Under the pieces are notes generated by a model, which did not search any database, had not been told where the DNA came from, and saw nothing but the letters and a program-made list of their open reading frames with translations. A DNA stretch of 64,000 nucleotides from Lentisphaeria bacterium (GTDB taxonomy: Bacteria > Verrucomicrobiota > Lentisphaeria > Victivallales > Victivallaceae): the NCBI GenBank assembly GCA_900768505.1, contig CAAGED010000053.1, positions 1-64,000 of the forward strand. Reading direction: 5' to 3'. The position numbers and the translations under genes are program-made. Positions 1-8,867 of this stretch are shown one piece after another (position 1 is the first letter of the stretch; the number at the start of each line of letters is the position of its first letter).

Positions 1-575
1 GCCTACCAATTGAATCAAAGCGGCTCAAAAAGGTTTGGAAAAGGAAGAGCGCGAGAAGGAAAGAACCTTTCCTCAAAAGGTTTTTCCTTCTCGCATCTAG
101 CTTTTGCATAAGCGACTACTTTATTTTTGCTTAACCCGGATGCAAAAACATATTTTCTGAAATTAAGATTCGTACATCACGAATCCATAAAATATCGTGT
201 GATATAAAAAATATCATCTGCATCAGAGAAAATACGCACCTGAAAACGGTGCAACAAACCCGGGACGATTTAACGCGCGGAATCAATCACTTGCAAATGT
301 CGGGGAGGGGGTATGACTTAAATTTAGAAATGTACTTTGGTCAAGGCTAAACGAATCAATGCCGGTCGGCGAAATCTACAACGCTGCTCCCACGCAATCG
401 AGGTCCAGGATCCTCATTGGAACAAGATTTTTCAAAAATTTCTTTCATGAGTCCTTCTTGGGGTTCAGGTTGTTATTGTCGAACCGGATTATTTCAGCCG
501 GATTTACGTTCTTATAAAATAATCCATGGAGCATATTTTTCAAGGCGAACCAGTATTTTTTTCCTGGAATAAATC
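1..575. other. Gene-poor left edge, no supported CDS
   Basis: I see no gene I can support here. The stretch holds the first copy of hairpin repeat family A (51-94) and a small inverted repeat at 167-185 (arms gattcgt and acgaatc). On the minus strand there are two tiny open frames, 445-534 (29 codons) and 356-448 (30 codons). They overlap by the four bases ATGA, and the second has an AAGAAGGA sequence at ribosome-binding distance. They may be a leader pair, the tail of a decayed gene, or chance. The plus frame open from base 1 to about 110 translates mainly the repeat and is not convincing. Confidence 0.5.
51..94. repeat. Hairpin repeat family A, copy 1
   Basis: A perfect 12-bp inverted repeat (gcgagaaggaaa at 51-62, tttccttctcgc at 83-94) encloses a second, smaller stem (aacctt and aaggtt). 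The right arm and flank, aggtttttccttctcgca, recur exactly at 14324-14340. A gcttttg or ggctttt sequence follows a few bases later in both copies. It lies in a gene-poor stretch, so it could be a terminator or a REP-like dispersed element. No clear U-tract follows it on either strand. Confidence 0.6.
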
Positions 576-620
576 AAAAAAAGCTCCCGAATTATTAGGT
601 TGTAAAAATCCGGGAGCCGC
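576..620 (-). terminator. Intrinsic terminator of the TPR/CBM9-like gene
   Basis: Read on the minus strand just past the stop of the 634-3687 gene, ggctcccgg pairs with ccgggagc-type sequence across a loop of about 20 nt. A run of seven T follows (plus-strand A run 576-582). This is a standard hairpin and U-tract arrangement, and it closes the two-gene operon 5622-634. Confidence 0.75.
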
Positions 621-633
621 AAAAAATCAGTTT

Positions 634-3600
634 TTATTTATCCAGAGAAAGTTTTTCCTCCAGATAAACACGTCGCAAATCGTCAATTTTGAAGCGGATT
701 TCGCTCCAGTCCTTCACCGCCTCATTATAAACCTTCTCCACATCGGCATCGCTCATTTTTGATGATACCAGCGGAATGTAGCTGTCCAGTTTTTCCACAT
801 ACGGCACTACCACAAGATTGTAGAATTCCAAGTCACCCAGCTCCGGGTCTCGCCAAAAATCAATTACTCCAGCCTCACGACCGGTTCGTTTCTGCGCCTG
901 ATAATTGGCCAATGCACGATAAATTTGCTTTTTCTTGATCTCTTTCAAGCCGGCCGGAGGCAAATCAAATTTCAACTTGCCCCAGCTGGAGCGTCCGTGA
1001 ATTGTACTGACTCCGTTCCACGAGAAGCCACCGGAGCGTCCCCAGTGGATATTTTCAAACTCCCAGGTGTCTTGCGCCAGCGGCAACTTGTCGTAAAAAA
1101 GATCCCAGGACATAAACACACTTGTGACGTAGCTGTCATCCAGAAAAACATGTTCCGTCCGGTTCTCCGTGACCGATTTTTTGTCAATGCGCCGGTGCCC
1201 CTGATTGTTGTAACTGGTATCCCAGCTGCCGGTCAGACCGCTTTGCAAATCCGGCAGCAGGCAGTAGTAAGGTTGATTGGCTCCCGGAGCCATATATATT
1301 TCATAGCAGCCGGCTCCCAGAAGTTTTGCCTCCACATCACGGGCATTGGGATCGAACGCCCGGAAGAAGAAGTAGACGCCGTCAGCGTCGGCCACCGCGG
1401 AAAATTCGGTGAATTTATGCTTGTCATCCTTAGTTACTCCGACGGCATCGCCGCGATTTCCGGTTGATACGTCGGTAATTAGAAAATCCATATTCCCGCC
1501 GTATTTGCGATCCATCTTCTGAACCTGAAGTTTTTCCTTCAACTTTTCATATCCGGCAATTCCGCCAACCCGTTCCGGAGAGTAACTTATGGTGTAACTC
1601 TTAGTTGGTTCCGGTACAAAGAGCGATTGATAATACTTATAAATTGTCTTGGCGGCCAGCTCATCTCCGGCGATCATGGCGCTGCGTCCGGCGAACAGTA
1701 AGGCTTCACTGCGGCTTTTGTTATCAAGTTGCTTCATTAAATCGGCATATTTCTGCTCACATTTTTTTATCGCCTCCTGAATCGCCTGCTCGTTTTGCGG
1801 TGCTGCCGTAACTGCCGCAGTCAGCGCCAGGCGGTAGCGAATTGCTACCGGGAGTTTTGCGTTGTCGGCACATTCGGCGGCAAAATCCGCAGCAGCCTTT
1901 TTATCCCCCAGCCCCAGCAGGCAGTTGGTGTAATAAAAGGCCAGGTTGGGGCGGGTCATCCAGTTGCCGAATTTAAACAAGCGGTCAAAACATTTTTTTG
2001 CGTAGGCATAATCGGCGAAGCGCATGGCCGTTGAAATTTGCTGAAACATGACGAAGGTAATAATATTTTCCCGTCCTTCAGTAAAATAAATATCCGCGTA
2101 TTGGTCGGCAATTTTCTGATTCTCAGCCTGGGCGTCAATAAAAAAACTGAACGCATCCTGGCGTTTTTTCATTGATTCCTGAGTATTGCTCAATACTTTC
2201 AAGGCCTCTACCCGTGCTTTGGGTAGTTCTCCGGCGGCGTGGTAAACTCCGGCCGCTTTAAGGAAATCCCCCTTGTCAATGTAAATTTTTGCCGCATCGT
2301 CGATTTGTCGAAAGTATACCAAGGCGCTCACAATTGCCTGGTCAATTTTATTTTGCTCATTGTCGTTTTTTGCAAACGACCGCAGTGTTTGGTATTCGGC
2401 AATTTCCGGCGCCAACTGCTCTTGATAACGGAAAAATTTGCTGACTCCGGCAGCAATGGCCAAACGATTTTCGAAAGTTAATTCCGGAAGATTTTTGGCA
2501 GTGTTCAGAATATCATCGGCGGCTTTGAAGTCATTTTTCAACATTGCTGCTTCAGCCGCATTGACTGCTCCTTCAATCCGGGTTGCCAGCGGTGAATTGG
2601 TATCCTGCAGCATTTTCATGCCGATACGCCGCGCTTCGTCAAATGCCTCTGTTTTTATGGCAGTTTTCAGAATTGCCCGGTGGATTCTCAGGAGATCCCC
2701 TGGTTCCAATTGGGTTTTCGCCAATTTATTGCCCTGAGTAATAATGTCGGAGGAATCGAGTTTTTTGTTGGCGGAAATTACCCCTGCGTAACGCTCAAAG
2801 GCGAGTGCGCGCTGTGCACTGTTGAATTGTTTATCATTGGCCAAATCCCAATAAACACCGGCGGCTTTATCCGGCTGATTGAATGCCTTGTTTTGATAAT
2901 AAACAGCCTGATTGCTTAAAAAATTATATTTGTCGTTCAGGTTTTTGCTTTTTTGAGCAAATTCCTGAGTTGACTTCATCGCCTCCTGAATTTGATTCAA
3001 ATCCAGCAAGGCGCGCAATTTAATGTTGAAAACCCTAGCCTGCTGATTGTCAGCGTAGCCCGTAGCGGTCGTCAGCATTTCATCTGCCAGTTTATTGGCC
3101 AAATCCGGCAGTTTCGCCGCCAGTAAGTTATCAATTACCGAAATTTGAGTGTTGAATTTTCCGTTGTCATCCAATCCTGGTTCCTGCAAAATCAGCAGAC
3201 CCAGTTGGGCGGCTTGCGCCTTGTCCGGCATGAAAGAGGTCAGCCCGTTAAGAATATTCAGCCGTTCTCCGCTGGTGAATTGATAATTTTTTAGTGCGTC
3301 GAAGGAGAGATCCACTGCTTCGGCAATTTTTTGCTGCTGACGTGCCGAGTCAATGGCAAGTTTGCTTAAAGTGAATTGAATATCAACATCCGCCGGAGTC
3401 AATTGTTTTTGCAATCTGGCAATTGTTTCGTCCAATTGGTTGAATTTTTTTTCCCGCAGTAATTGATTGGCGGCGGCAAGTTGCTTGTGAATCGCCTGCC
3501 TGGCCGGAGTGTCGGCAATGGCCGGACGGGTGATGGCGGGAGCCGGATTAAGTTTGAAACTTACATTTTGCGGTGCATCGAACATTTTCGCGCCGTCTTC

Positions 3601-3687
3601 GAATTTTACCCCCTGGAACTCTGCCCCCAGTATCGGCATAACCGTGCCAAGAGACAACATGGTATATAATAAATGCTTCTTGTTCAT
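634..3687 (-). CDS. Secreted TPR-repeat protein with C-terminal CBM9-like domain
   Basis: A 1017-residue exported protein. The N-terminus is a signal peptide (MNKKHLLYTMLSLGTVMPIL, likely cut near GA-EF). Residues from about 60 to 720 are alpha-helical repeats rich in Ala, Leu, Tyr and Asn pairs, like TPR or Sel1-type solenoids. The last 270 residues are beta-rich, with an opening such as MDFLITDVSTGNRGDAVGV and a later WDLFYDKLP segment. This resembles the CBM9-like/DOMON domain often found at the ends of polysaccharide-active proteins. It follows the DUF4091 hydrolase gene by 12 nt on the same strand, so the two are probably co-transcribed and act together on the cell surface or in the periplasm. 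No catalytic motif was found. A role in binding or scaffolding glycans is inference; the CBM9 assignment is moderate. Confidence 0.7.
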   Translation of the reverse strand: MNKKHLLYTMLSLGTVMPILGAEFQGVKFEDGAKMFDAPQNVSFKLNPAPAITRPAIADTPARQAIHKQLAAANQLLREKKFNQLDETIARLQKQLTPADVDIQFTLSKLAIDSARQQQKIAEAVDLSFDALKNYQFTSGERLNILNGLTSFMPDKAQAAQLGLLILQEPGLDDNGKFNTQISVIDNLLAAKLPDLANKLADEMLTTATGYADNQQARVFNIKLRALLDLNQIQEAMKSTQEFAQKSKNLNDKYNFLSNQAVYYQNKAFNQPDKAAGVYWDLANDKQFNSAQRALAFERYAGVISANKKLDSSDIITQGNKLAKTQLEPGDLLRIHRAILKTAIKTEAFDEARRIGMKMLQDTNSPLATRIEGAVNAAEAAMLKNDFKAADDILNTAKNLPELTFENRLAIAAGVSKFFRYQEQLAPEIAEYQTLRSFAKNDNEQNKIDQAIVSALVYFRQIDDAAKIYIDKGDFLKAAGVYHAAGELPKARVEALKVLSNTQESMKKRQDAFSFFIDAQAENQKIADQYADIYFTEGRENIITFVMFQQISTAMRFADYAYAKKCFDRLFKFGNWMTRPNLAFYYTNCLLGLGDKKAAADFAAECADNAKLPVAIRYRLALTAAVTAAPQNEQAIQEAIKKCEQKYADLMKQLDNKSRSEALLFAGRSAMIAGDELAAKTIYKYYQSLFVPEPTKSYTISYSPERVGGIAGYEKLKEKLQVQKMDRKYGGNMDFLITDVSTGNRGDAVGVTKDDKHKFTEFSAVADADGVYFFFRAFDPNARDVEAKLLGAGCYEIYMAPGANQPYYCLLPDLQSGLTGSWDTSYNNQGHRRIDKKSVTENRTEHVFLDDSYVTSVFMSWDLFYDKLPLAQDTWEFENIHWGRSGGFSWNGVSTIHGRSSWGKLKFDLPPAGLKEIKKKQIYRALANYQAQKRTGREAGVIDFWRDPELGDLEFYNLVVVPYVEKLDSYIPLVSSKMSDADVEKVYNEAVKDWSEIRFKIDDLRRVYLEEKLSLDK

Positions 3688-3699
3688 GATGAATATTTC

Positions 3700-5622
3700 C
3701 TACTTTTTGAGCAGTTGTTGAAGTTTGAGAATTTGGTTTATCATCTCCAGACGCATGGTGTTCAGATTGACCGTGGTCGAGTCGCAACTGGCCAAATACT
3801 GCAGCGCTTTGCGCCCGGCGTAGATTACATCCAAATCCTTGGATTGTTTGGCTTCCTGCGCCAAGCTCTTCAAAAGCGTGGCGTAGCGAATGTCATCAAT
3901 GGCTTCACGATAACCTTCCCACTGGAGGGTGTCGATTACTCCGTTGTAAATCCCGTAGGCAAAAACCATCGGGCGGTATGTTTCGGAGTTGTCGTTGTAG
4001 GGGCCGAAATGGTGGGCGTAGTTGCAGGTGGCGCTGAAATTGGCCAAATAAGGTGCAATGCCATATTGACGGCGGTTGTAATCCGGATTTTCCGGTCCAA
4101 CGTGGTGGTTGGCATACCAGGCAACATGAGCGTTGCCGATTTCGTTCCAGCGGCGGGGAGCCTCGCGATTTTCCGGCGCTTCGGCAATATTGTGGAAATC
4201 ATATATATAACCGGCTTTTTCAAATACTGCATTATGTCCGGCGATAATGAATTTAAAGCCCTCTTTCTGGTAGGCTTCAAAAATTTTTCTTGCCCCCATC
4301 AACCAGCCTGCTCCCGGTTCGTCGCCGTAACCGAGAAATACATTGTTATGTCCGAGGTGTTTCTGATACCAGGCCTTGCGCATCAGCACATTATGGCGTA
4401 ATTGAAATTCATTGTCTCCGGTGCCGACTCCGCCGCCCAGCAATGGATCGGTGCGCATTCCGGCGGCTTTAAGAATTTCAAGTTCAGCCAGCATTTCCGG
4501 TGTACAGTCGCCCCGGAGCCAGTGGGTGGTTTGGTTGTGTGCCTTCTGGTTTTTCATCACTTCCAGATACTGCTTCTTGGCCAATTCGTAATCACCGCCG
4601 TTTTCCTCCATAATCATGTCCAAGCTGATGTAGCTGTAAGAGGCGGTCAAATAATCCTTATTCAGATCAAAATAAGCCTTGGGTTCCGGCAGTTTAAAAG
4701 GGAGAACCTTAACGGAAACAGGAATCTTGCCGATAACATTTCCTTTGGCGGATAATGTGATGTCACCGGAGTAGAGTCCCGGCGCGATATCGCCTGTTAC
4801 GTGAGCCGTGAGAAAAAATTGTTTGAATTCCCCTTCGTTCAGCGTCACCGGCTGAAGTGTCTCGGCGTCGGCGAAATTGCTTTTCATCGGACTGAAAGTG
4901 GCATACCTTCGATAATGTTCATCGAAGCGTGAATCAATCTTCAACGGTGAGGAAATCCACTGATATTTTTCTTCCTTGGTTTGCGGATCGCGAAGCCGGG
5001 CGTAATTGCCGACTTTTTCGGTATCCACTTTGATAATATCTTCATCGTTCAAGAGCAGTTCCGGAGTAAGTTTAGCCCCCTCGTCGCCGAAATAGCTGAA
5101 CCATCCGTTGCCGTTCTGATACCAGACTTTCACCACTTTCAAATCCAGATTGGCGGCGGGAAATGTTTTGCCGTCGTCGGTTTTCAGGGTGCCTACTTGC
5201 AAATTCACTTTGCCGAGATTGTCAAATGGATAAATAAGAAATGACCCCGGCTCGTATTCGTCCTGCGCGGCGATAATGCGGATGGTTTGTCCGGCTTCAC
5301 CGTCCAGCGGGTAGGCGGTTGGCAGGTATTGATTATAACTCATTGGTGGTACACTGTAGAAGATGAAATCTCCGACCGCCCGAGTGCGCAGTGCATCGGC
5401 GGCAACCCGGGCGGCGTTGCTCTTTTGCAGTAAACTTTGTTTACCGATATTTTTCAGATGGTTTTTCAGTGCATTGTTGTGACTTTCGTTTGCCAGCTGA
5501 GGAATTTGAGTTGCGTAATTATTCAGCTCCCGTTGTTCCAGGTGCTCGACCTGCGCCATTACAGCCAGGGGGAGGCACGCCAGAAATGCGGCCGGCAGAA
5601 TTGTGGATAATTTGCGTTTCAT
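3700..5622 (-). CDS. Secreted DUF4091-type glycoside hydrolase (GH123-like)
   Basis: A 640-residue exported protein with a signal peptide ending near AVMA-Q. The mid-region is a TIM-barrel-like segment with GYGDEPGAGWL, a common acidic pair in GH123/DUF4091 enzymes. The C-terminal part has EGYREAIDDIRYATLL, the signature of the DUF4091 domain. Residues 90-310 are beta-rich, as in the N-terminal sandwich of this group. Family members act on N-acetylhexosamine-containing glycans or are uncharacterised, so the exact substrate is unknown. The gene is first in a two-gene minus-strand operon with the TPR/CBM9-like protein. The start has aggatctgtc upstream, a reasonable ribosome-binding site. The 223-nt gap to the divergent permease must hold promoters for both directions. 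Confidence 0.8.
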   Translation of the reverse strand: MKRKLSTILPAAFLACLPLAVMAQVEHLEQRELNNYATQIPQLANESHNNALKNHLKNIGKQSLLQKSNAARVAADALRTRAVGDFIFYSVPPMSYNQYLPTAYPLDGEAGQTIRIIAAQDEYEPGSFLIYPFDNLGKVNLQVGTLKTDDGKTFPAANLDLKVVKVWYQNGNGWFSYFGDEGAKLTPELLLNDEDIIKVDTEKVGNYARLRDPQTKEEKYQWISSPLKIDSRFDEHYRRYATFSPMKSNFADAETLQPVTLNEGEFKQFFLTAHVTGDIAPGLYSGDITLSAKGNVIGKIPVSVKVLPFKLPEPKAYFDLNKDYLTASYSYISLDMIMEENGGDYELAKKQYLEVMKNQKAHNQTTHWLRGDCTPEMLAELEILKAAGMRTDPLLGGGVGTGDNEFQLRHNVLMRKAWYQKHLGHNNVFLGYGDEPGAGWLMGARKIFEAYQKEGFKFIIAGHNAVFEKAGYIYDFHNIAEAPENREAPRRWNEIGNAHVAWYANHHVGPENPDYNRRQYGIAPYLANFSATCNYAHHFGPYNDNSETYRPMVFAYGIYNGVIDTLQWEGYREAIDDIRYATLLKSLAQEAKQSKDLDVIYAGRKALQYLASCDSTTVNLNTMRLEMINQILKLQQLLKK

Positions 5623-5776
5623 GACAGATCCTTTGGTGTGTTCCTTGAGTTTTGTGTGAAAAAAGTCTTAATTGAGAATACAATCAATAAAAAGGTTTGT
5701 CAAGTGAAAAAAATAAAAAAATTATATAAAAGCTCCCCGTGATTTTTATTTACCGGCAATATGTTGGTTGCCGTGC

Positions 5777-5806
5777 TTGATTTTCCTGAAAAAAACATTC
5801 TATTAT
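5777..5806 (+). promoter_or_regulatory. Putative sigma70-like promoter of the permease gene
   Basis: TTGATT at 5777-5782 and TATTAT at 5801-5806 are separated by 18 nt. They lie about 40 nt upstream of the start codon at 5846, in the divergent gap. This is only a consensus match by eye in AT-rich DNA. Confidence 0.35.
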
Positions 5807-5845
5807 TGCGGATAAACAAATTAGAATAGTCGGGATTAGAAGAAA

Positions 5846-7183
5846 ATGTTATTATGGTTCACAAAAAAAGTGATATATTCCATATCCATTATTTTGGGTG
5901 TGATGTTGTTGACTTTTGCTTTATTTCAGTTGGCGGCGGGAGATCCGGCAGGAGCGTTGCTTGGCAAGAATCCCACGCCGCGGGAGGTGGAGAATCTACG
6001 GCGTAACCTGGGCGTGGATTTGCCGGTGATTTATGGCAACTGGCGGCGGAGCGAAGTATTCAATAACTTGGACTTTACTCGTGGAGTTTCCCAGTTACCC
6101 GGAGTAAAATTGTTGAATGCGGATGAAGCGCGGGAGAATGGAAAAAACTTACATTTCAGTGACGCGACTAAATTGGTTTTGGCGGCTAATTTTAAGGTTG
6201 ACGAGCCGTTGGCCATGCAGTTGACGGGAACTGGGAGTTTAACACTCAATTATCAACTTGCCGGCGGAGCGTCGAGTGTAACAAATTTTGCGCTGGAAGG
6301 AGAAAAATTTATTGAAATACCGGAAAATGTGGATAAAATTGAGTTTACTGGAAAAAATTTGGAGTTGGTGAATGTAGTTTTTTTTCGGCGTCAATCCTCC
6401 GGTTTTAATTCCCAGCTCGGCAAGGCGCTTACCGAATTATGCAAAATCAGTGTTACTCCCAAAATAACGGTGGATTTTTTTAATTTTGGCGAAACTATGT
6501 TGACCAGGGAGAGCATCAAGTCGGTTTTATGGCGTGGAATTGCTCCATCGCTGCTGCTGATGACTCCCATATTCATTGGTGAATTGCTTATTGGCATTTC
6601 GTTGGCGCTGATTGCGGTTATGTGTCGGGATACCATTATTGATCGGTTGTTGTTGTTGATTACAATTGCCTCAATCAGTATCAGTTATCTGGTGTTGATC
6701 ATTGGCGGACAATGGCTTTTAGGGTATTACCTCAATCTCTTCCCGGTGTGGGGATATGAGAATATCAAGTATCTGATGCTGCCGATTATAATCGGGATAA
6801 TAAGTTCATTAGGCGAGGGGGTGCGCTTTTACCGGACGATATTTATTGATGAGTTGAGCAAGCCTTATCTGCGTACCGCCACGGCCAAGGGGGTGGGGAG
6901 ATTTAAACTTTACAGTAAGCATTTACTGAAAAATGCGGCTATTCCAATTATCAGCCGGGCCTCGTCATCGCTACCGTTTTTATTTACCGGCAGTCTGCTG
7001 CTGGAGAGTTTTTTCGGTATTCCAGGTCTGGGGTATTTGAGTATTGAAGCCTTGAATAATTCTGATTTACAGCTGCTGAAAGCTCTGGTGGTTTTGAGTG
7101 CGGTGCTTTTTATTGCCATAAACTTTGTTACCGATTTTATTTATGCCTGGGTGGATCCGCGCATGAGAAAAAAATTGGCATAA
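5846..7183 (+). CDS. DppB/OppB-type ABC transporter permease with inserted domain
   Basis: An inner-membrane permease of the peptide/nickel (DppB) family. Residues 9-30 form the first membrane helix, followed by the family-typical GDPAGALLGKNPTPREVENL. The core resumes around residue 210 with FFNFGETML and several helices. The EAA-type cytoplasmic loop is visible as KPYLRTATAKGV, and the end has GIPGLGYLSIEAL and WVDPRMR. The protein has 445 residues against about 310-340 for the family. The excess is an inserted beta-rich segment, roughly residues 66-205, in the first periplasmic loop. No DppC partner, ATPase or binding protein lies next to it; the next gene is an exonuclease 22 nt downstream. 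The substrate is unknown, and peptides or oligosaccharides are possible. Confidence 0.85.
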   Translation: MLLWFTKKVIYSISIILGVMLLTFALFQLAAGDPAGALLGKNPTPREVENLRRNLGVDLPVIYGNWRRSEVFNNLDFTRGVSQLPGVKLLNADEARENGKNLHFSDATKLVLAANFKVDEPLAMQLTGTGSLTLNYQLAGGASSVTNFALEGEKFIEIPENVDKIEFTGKNLELVNVVFFRRQSSGFNSQLGKALTELCKISVTPKITVDFFNFGETMLTRESIKSVLWRGIAPSLLLMTPIFIGELLIGISLALIAVMCRDTIIDRLLLLITIASISISYLVLIIGGQWLLGYYLNLFPVWGYENIKYLMLPIIIGIISSLGEGVRFYRTIFIDELSKPYLRTATAKGVGRFKLYSKHLLKNAAIPIISRASSSLPFLFTGSLLLESFFGIPGLGYLSIEALNNSDLQLLKALVVLSAVLFIAINFVTDFIYAWVDPRMRKKLA

Positions 7184-7205
7184 TTTATTTTTAGGAGATT
7201 GCGAA

Positions 7206-8009
7206 ATGGACGAAAAAGATTATTTAAAGATGTTGAATCTGCAGTTGGAGAAACCCTTGGTTTTTTTTGATATTGAGAGTACCGGTACCAATGTTATGAA
7301 AGATCGCATTGTGGAGCTGGCAATGATAAAACTCTTTCCGGAGGGCAAAATGCAGGAGGCTACTTTGCTGATTAACCCCATGATGCCCATTCCGCCGGAA
7401 TCCAGTGAAGTACATGGCATTTATGACGAAGATGTGGCCGACAAGCCCCACTTGGCTCAGGTGGCGGATAATATTCTGGAATTTATCGGCGATGCTGATT
7501 TGGCGGGTTATAATATCATTAAATTCGACGTGCCGATGCTGGAGAACGAGTTTGCCCGGGTTGGAGTGAAGTTTTCAACTCAGGAAAGGCGTTTAATTGA
7601 TGTATATAATATTTTCTGCAAAATGTTTCCCCGTACACTTACCGGGGCCTACAAATATTTCTGCGGGCGTGATTTGGAGAACGCCCACTCGGCGGCGGCT
7701 GACACCTTTGCCACATTTGAGGTTTTTTGCGGCGAGATGGCCAAATATCCGGAATTGCCACGGGATTTGGACGAGCTGCATGAATTTTGTGACATGACCG
7801 ACCCGGATGTGATTGACAAGGCGGGACGTTTCAAGTGGCGGGGCGACCAGGTGATTGTCAATTTCGGCAAGCACAGCGGCGAGTTACTCAAGGATATTGC
7901 ACAGCGGGAACCGGGGTTTCTGCTGTGGATAATTCGTTCCGATTTCGCTAATGATACTAAAAATATTGCCCGGGATGCCTTGATAGGGCGTTTCCCGAAG
8001 CGGGAGTAG
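7206..8009 (+). CDS. DnaQ-like 3'-5' exonuclease (DEDDh)
   Basis: A 267-residue exonuclease of the DEDDh family (DNA Pol III epsilon/ExoX-like). Exo I is FDIESTG with D22 and E24. Exo II is GYNIIKFDVPML with D108. Exo III is AHSAAADT with H161 and D166. All metal-binding and catalytic residues are therefore present. Residues 205-260 form a small C-terminal module (FNFGKHSGE-like, VNFGKHSGELL) seen in stand-alone ExoX-type exonucleases. This favours a repair or processing enzyme over the replicative proofreading subunit. An AGGAG ribosome-binding site sits 9 nt before the start. It lies 22 nt after the permease and 12 nt before the next gene, so all three are probably one transcript. Confidence 0.85.
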   Translation: MDEKDYLKMLNLQLEKPLVFFDIESTGTNVMKDRIVELAMIKLFPEGKMQEATLLINPMMPIPPESSEVHGIYDEDVADKPHLAQVADNILEFIGDADLAGYNIIKFDVPMLENEFARVGVKFSTQERRLIDVYNIFCKMFPRTLTGAYKYFCGRDLENAHSAAADTFATFEVFCGEMAKYPELPRDLDELHEFCDMTDPDVIDKAGRFKWRGDQVIVNFGKHSGELLKDIAQREPGFLLWIIRSDFANDTKNIARDALIGRFPKRE

Positions 8010-8021
8010 CGGTTGGGATTT

Positions 8022-8843
8022 ATGAGTGAAAATAAAGAAATAAGTGCATTGTTCACTCTGCTGGATGATAATCCGGAGATTGCCAATTCGGCCTTGCAGC
8101 GGTTGTTGAATTATCCATTGGAAGATTTATCGCCTTTTTTGGCGGAAAGCCGGGAGCAGGGGAGTGATTTGTTCCGTAAACGGCTGCATCAGTTGGAGTC
8201 GATTTTGACCATCCGGGAACGGCGGAAACTTTTTTTGCGCAATTTGGAGGATGGCAAGTTTGATTTTGCCACCGGTCTGGCAGAGGTGCATTTGCTCTGG
8301 TACGACAATGATTCATTGCCGGAGTTGTTGCGTTTGGAGGAGGAGTTTTTTGCGGCGGCGGACAAGTATGCCATTGAAACCTTGCCGCTGATGGCTTACT
8401 ACCTGCCTAAAAATAAATATCGGGCAATTCCGGAAGGGGAGCTGAATGCGGACTATTACTGTATCGGTTCGGTGCTGGAGGACAAGATTGGCATTGATTT
8501 CATATTTTGCGGATTGATTTGCGAATTGGGGCGCCGTCACAATCTGAAGTTGCGCATGTGCCGGCAGATTGGCCGCTGGGCAGTGGTGGACGAGGAGCGG
8601 AAAAATATACTAATTCCGGCGGAGGATTGGCAGATTATGGGGTATACTTCGGCGGAGGATATGCAGTTTTACGAATTGAAACATATTTTGAAGCTGGCGG
8701 CGCTGAATCTTTTTTTAAGCGCGGTCAGCAGTGATTCGTTTCGTTATATTTACACCATCGGCAGTGCGATCAGCGGCAGAGCCGAAGATGAAAAACTGGA
8801 TTTTCTGCCATATCCCTACGGCGGCGAAAAAAAGAACGAGTGA
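8022..8843 (+). CDS. SirB1/transglutaminase-like hypothetical protein
   Basis: A cytoplasmic protein of 273 residues with no signal peptide or membrane helix. I chose the ATG at 8022; an in-frame TTG at 8013 lacks a better ribosome-binding site. The N-terminal 110 residues are helical. Residues around 140-210 (IGSVLEDKIGIDFIFCGLI, then ELGRRHNLKLRM) resemble the Transglut_core2/SirB1 pattern, in which a repeat-like segment is followed by a cell of hydrophobic residues, an ARRLG-type helix and a strand. The similarity is weak and the usual catalytic residues are not evident, so function is unassigned. It follows the exonuclease by 12 nt and faces hldC tail-to-tail. Confidence 0.45.
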   Translation: MSENKEISALFTLLDDNPEIANSALQRLLNYPLEDLSPFLAESREQGSDLFRKRLHQLESILTIRERRKLFLRNLEDGKFDFATGLAEVHLLWYDNDSLPELLRLEEEFFAAADKYAIETLPLMAYYLPKNKYRAIPEGELNADYYCIGSVLEDKIGIDFIFCGLICELGRRHNLKLRMCRQIGRWAVVDEERKNILIPAEDWQIMGYTSAEDMQFYELKHILKLAALNLFLSAVSSDSFRYIYTIGSAISGRAEDEKLDFLPYPYGGEKKNE

Positions 8844-8867
8844 TTTGTTATTTGTGTTCTGGAATTT

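Noticed and set aside
3673..4401. 242-codon plus-strand frame opposite the DUF4091 gene
   Set aside because: Antisense to a gene with clear family motifs and a signal peptide; codons and composition look like a shadow.
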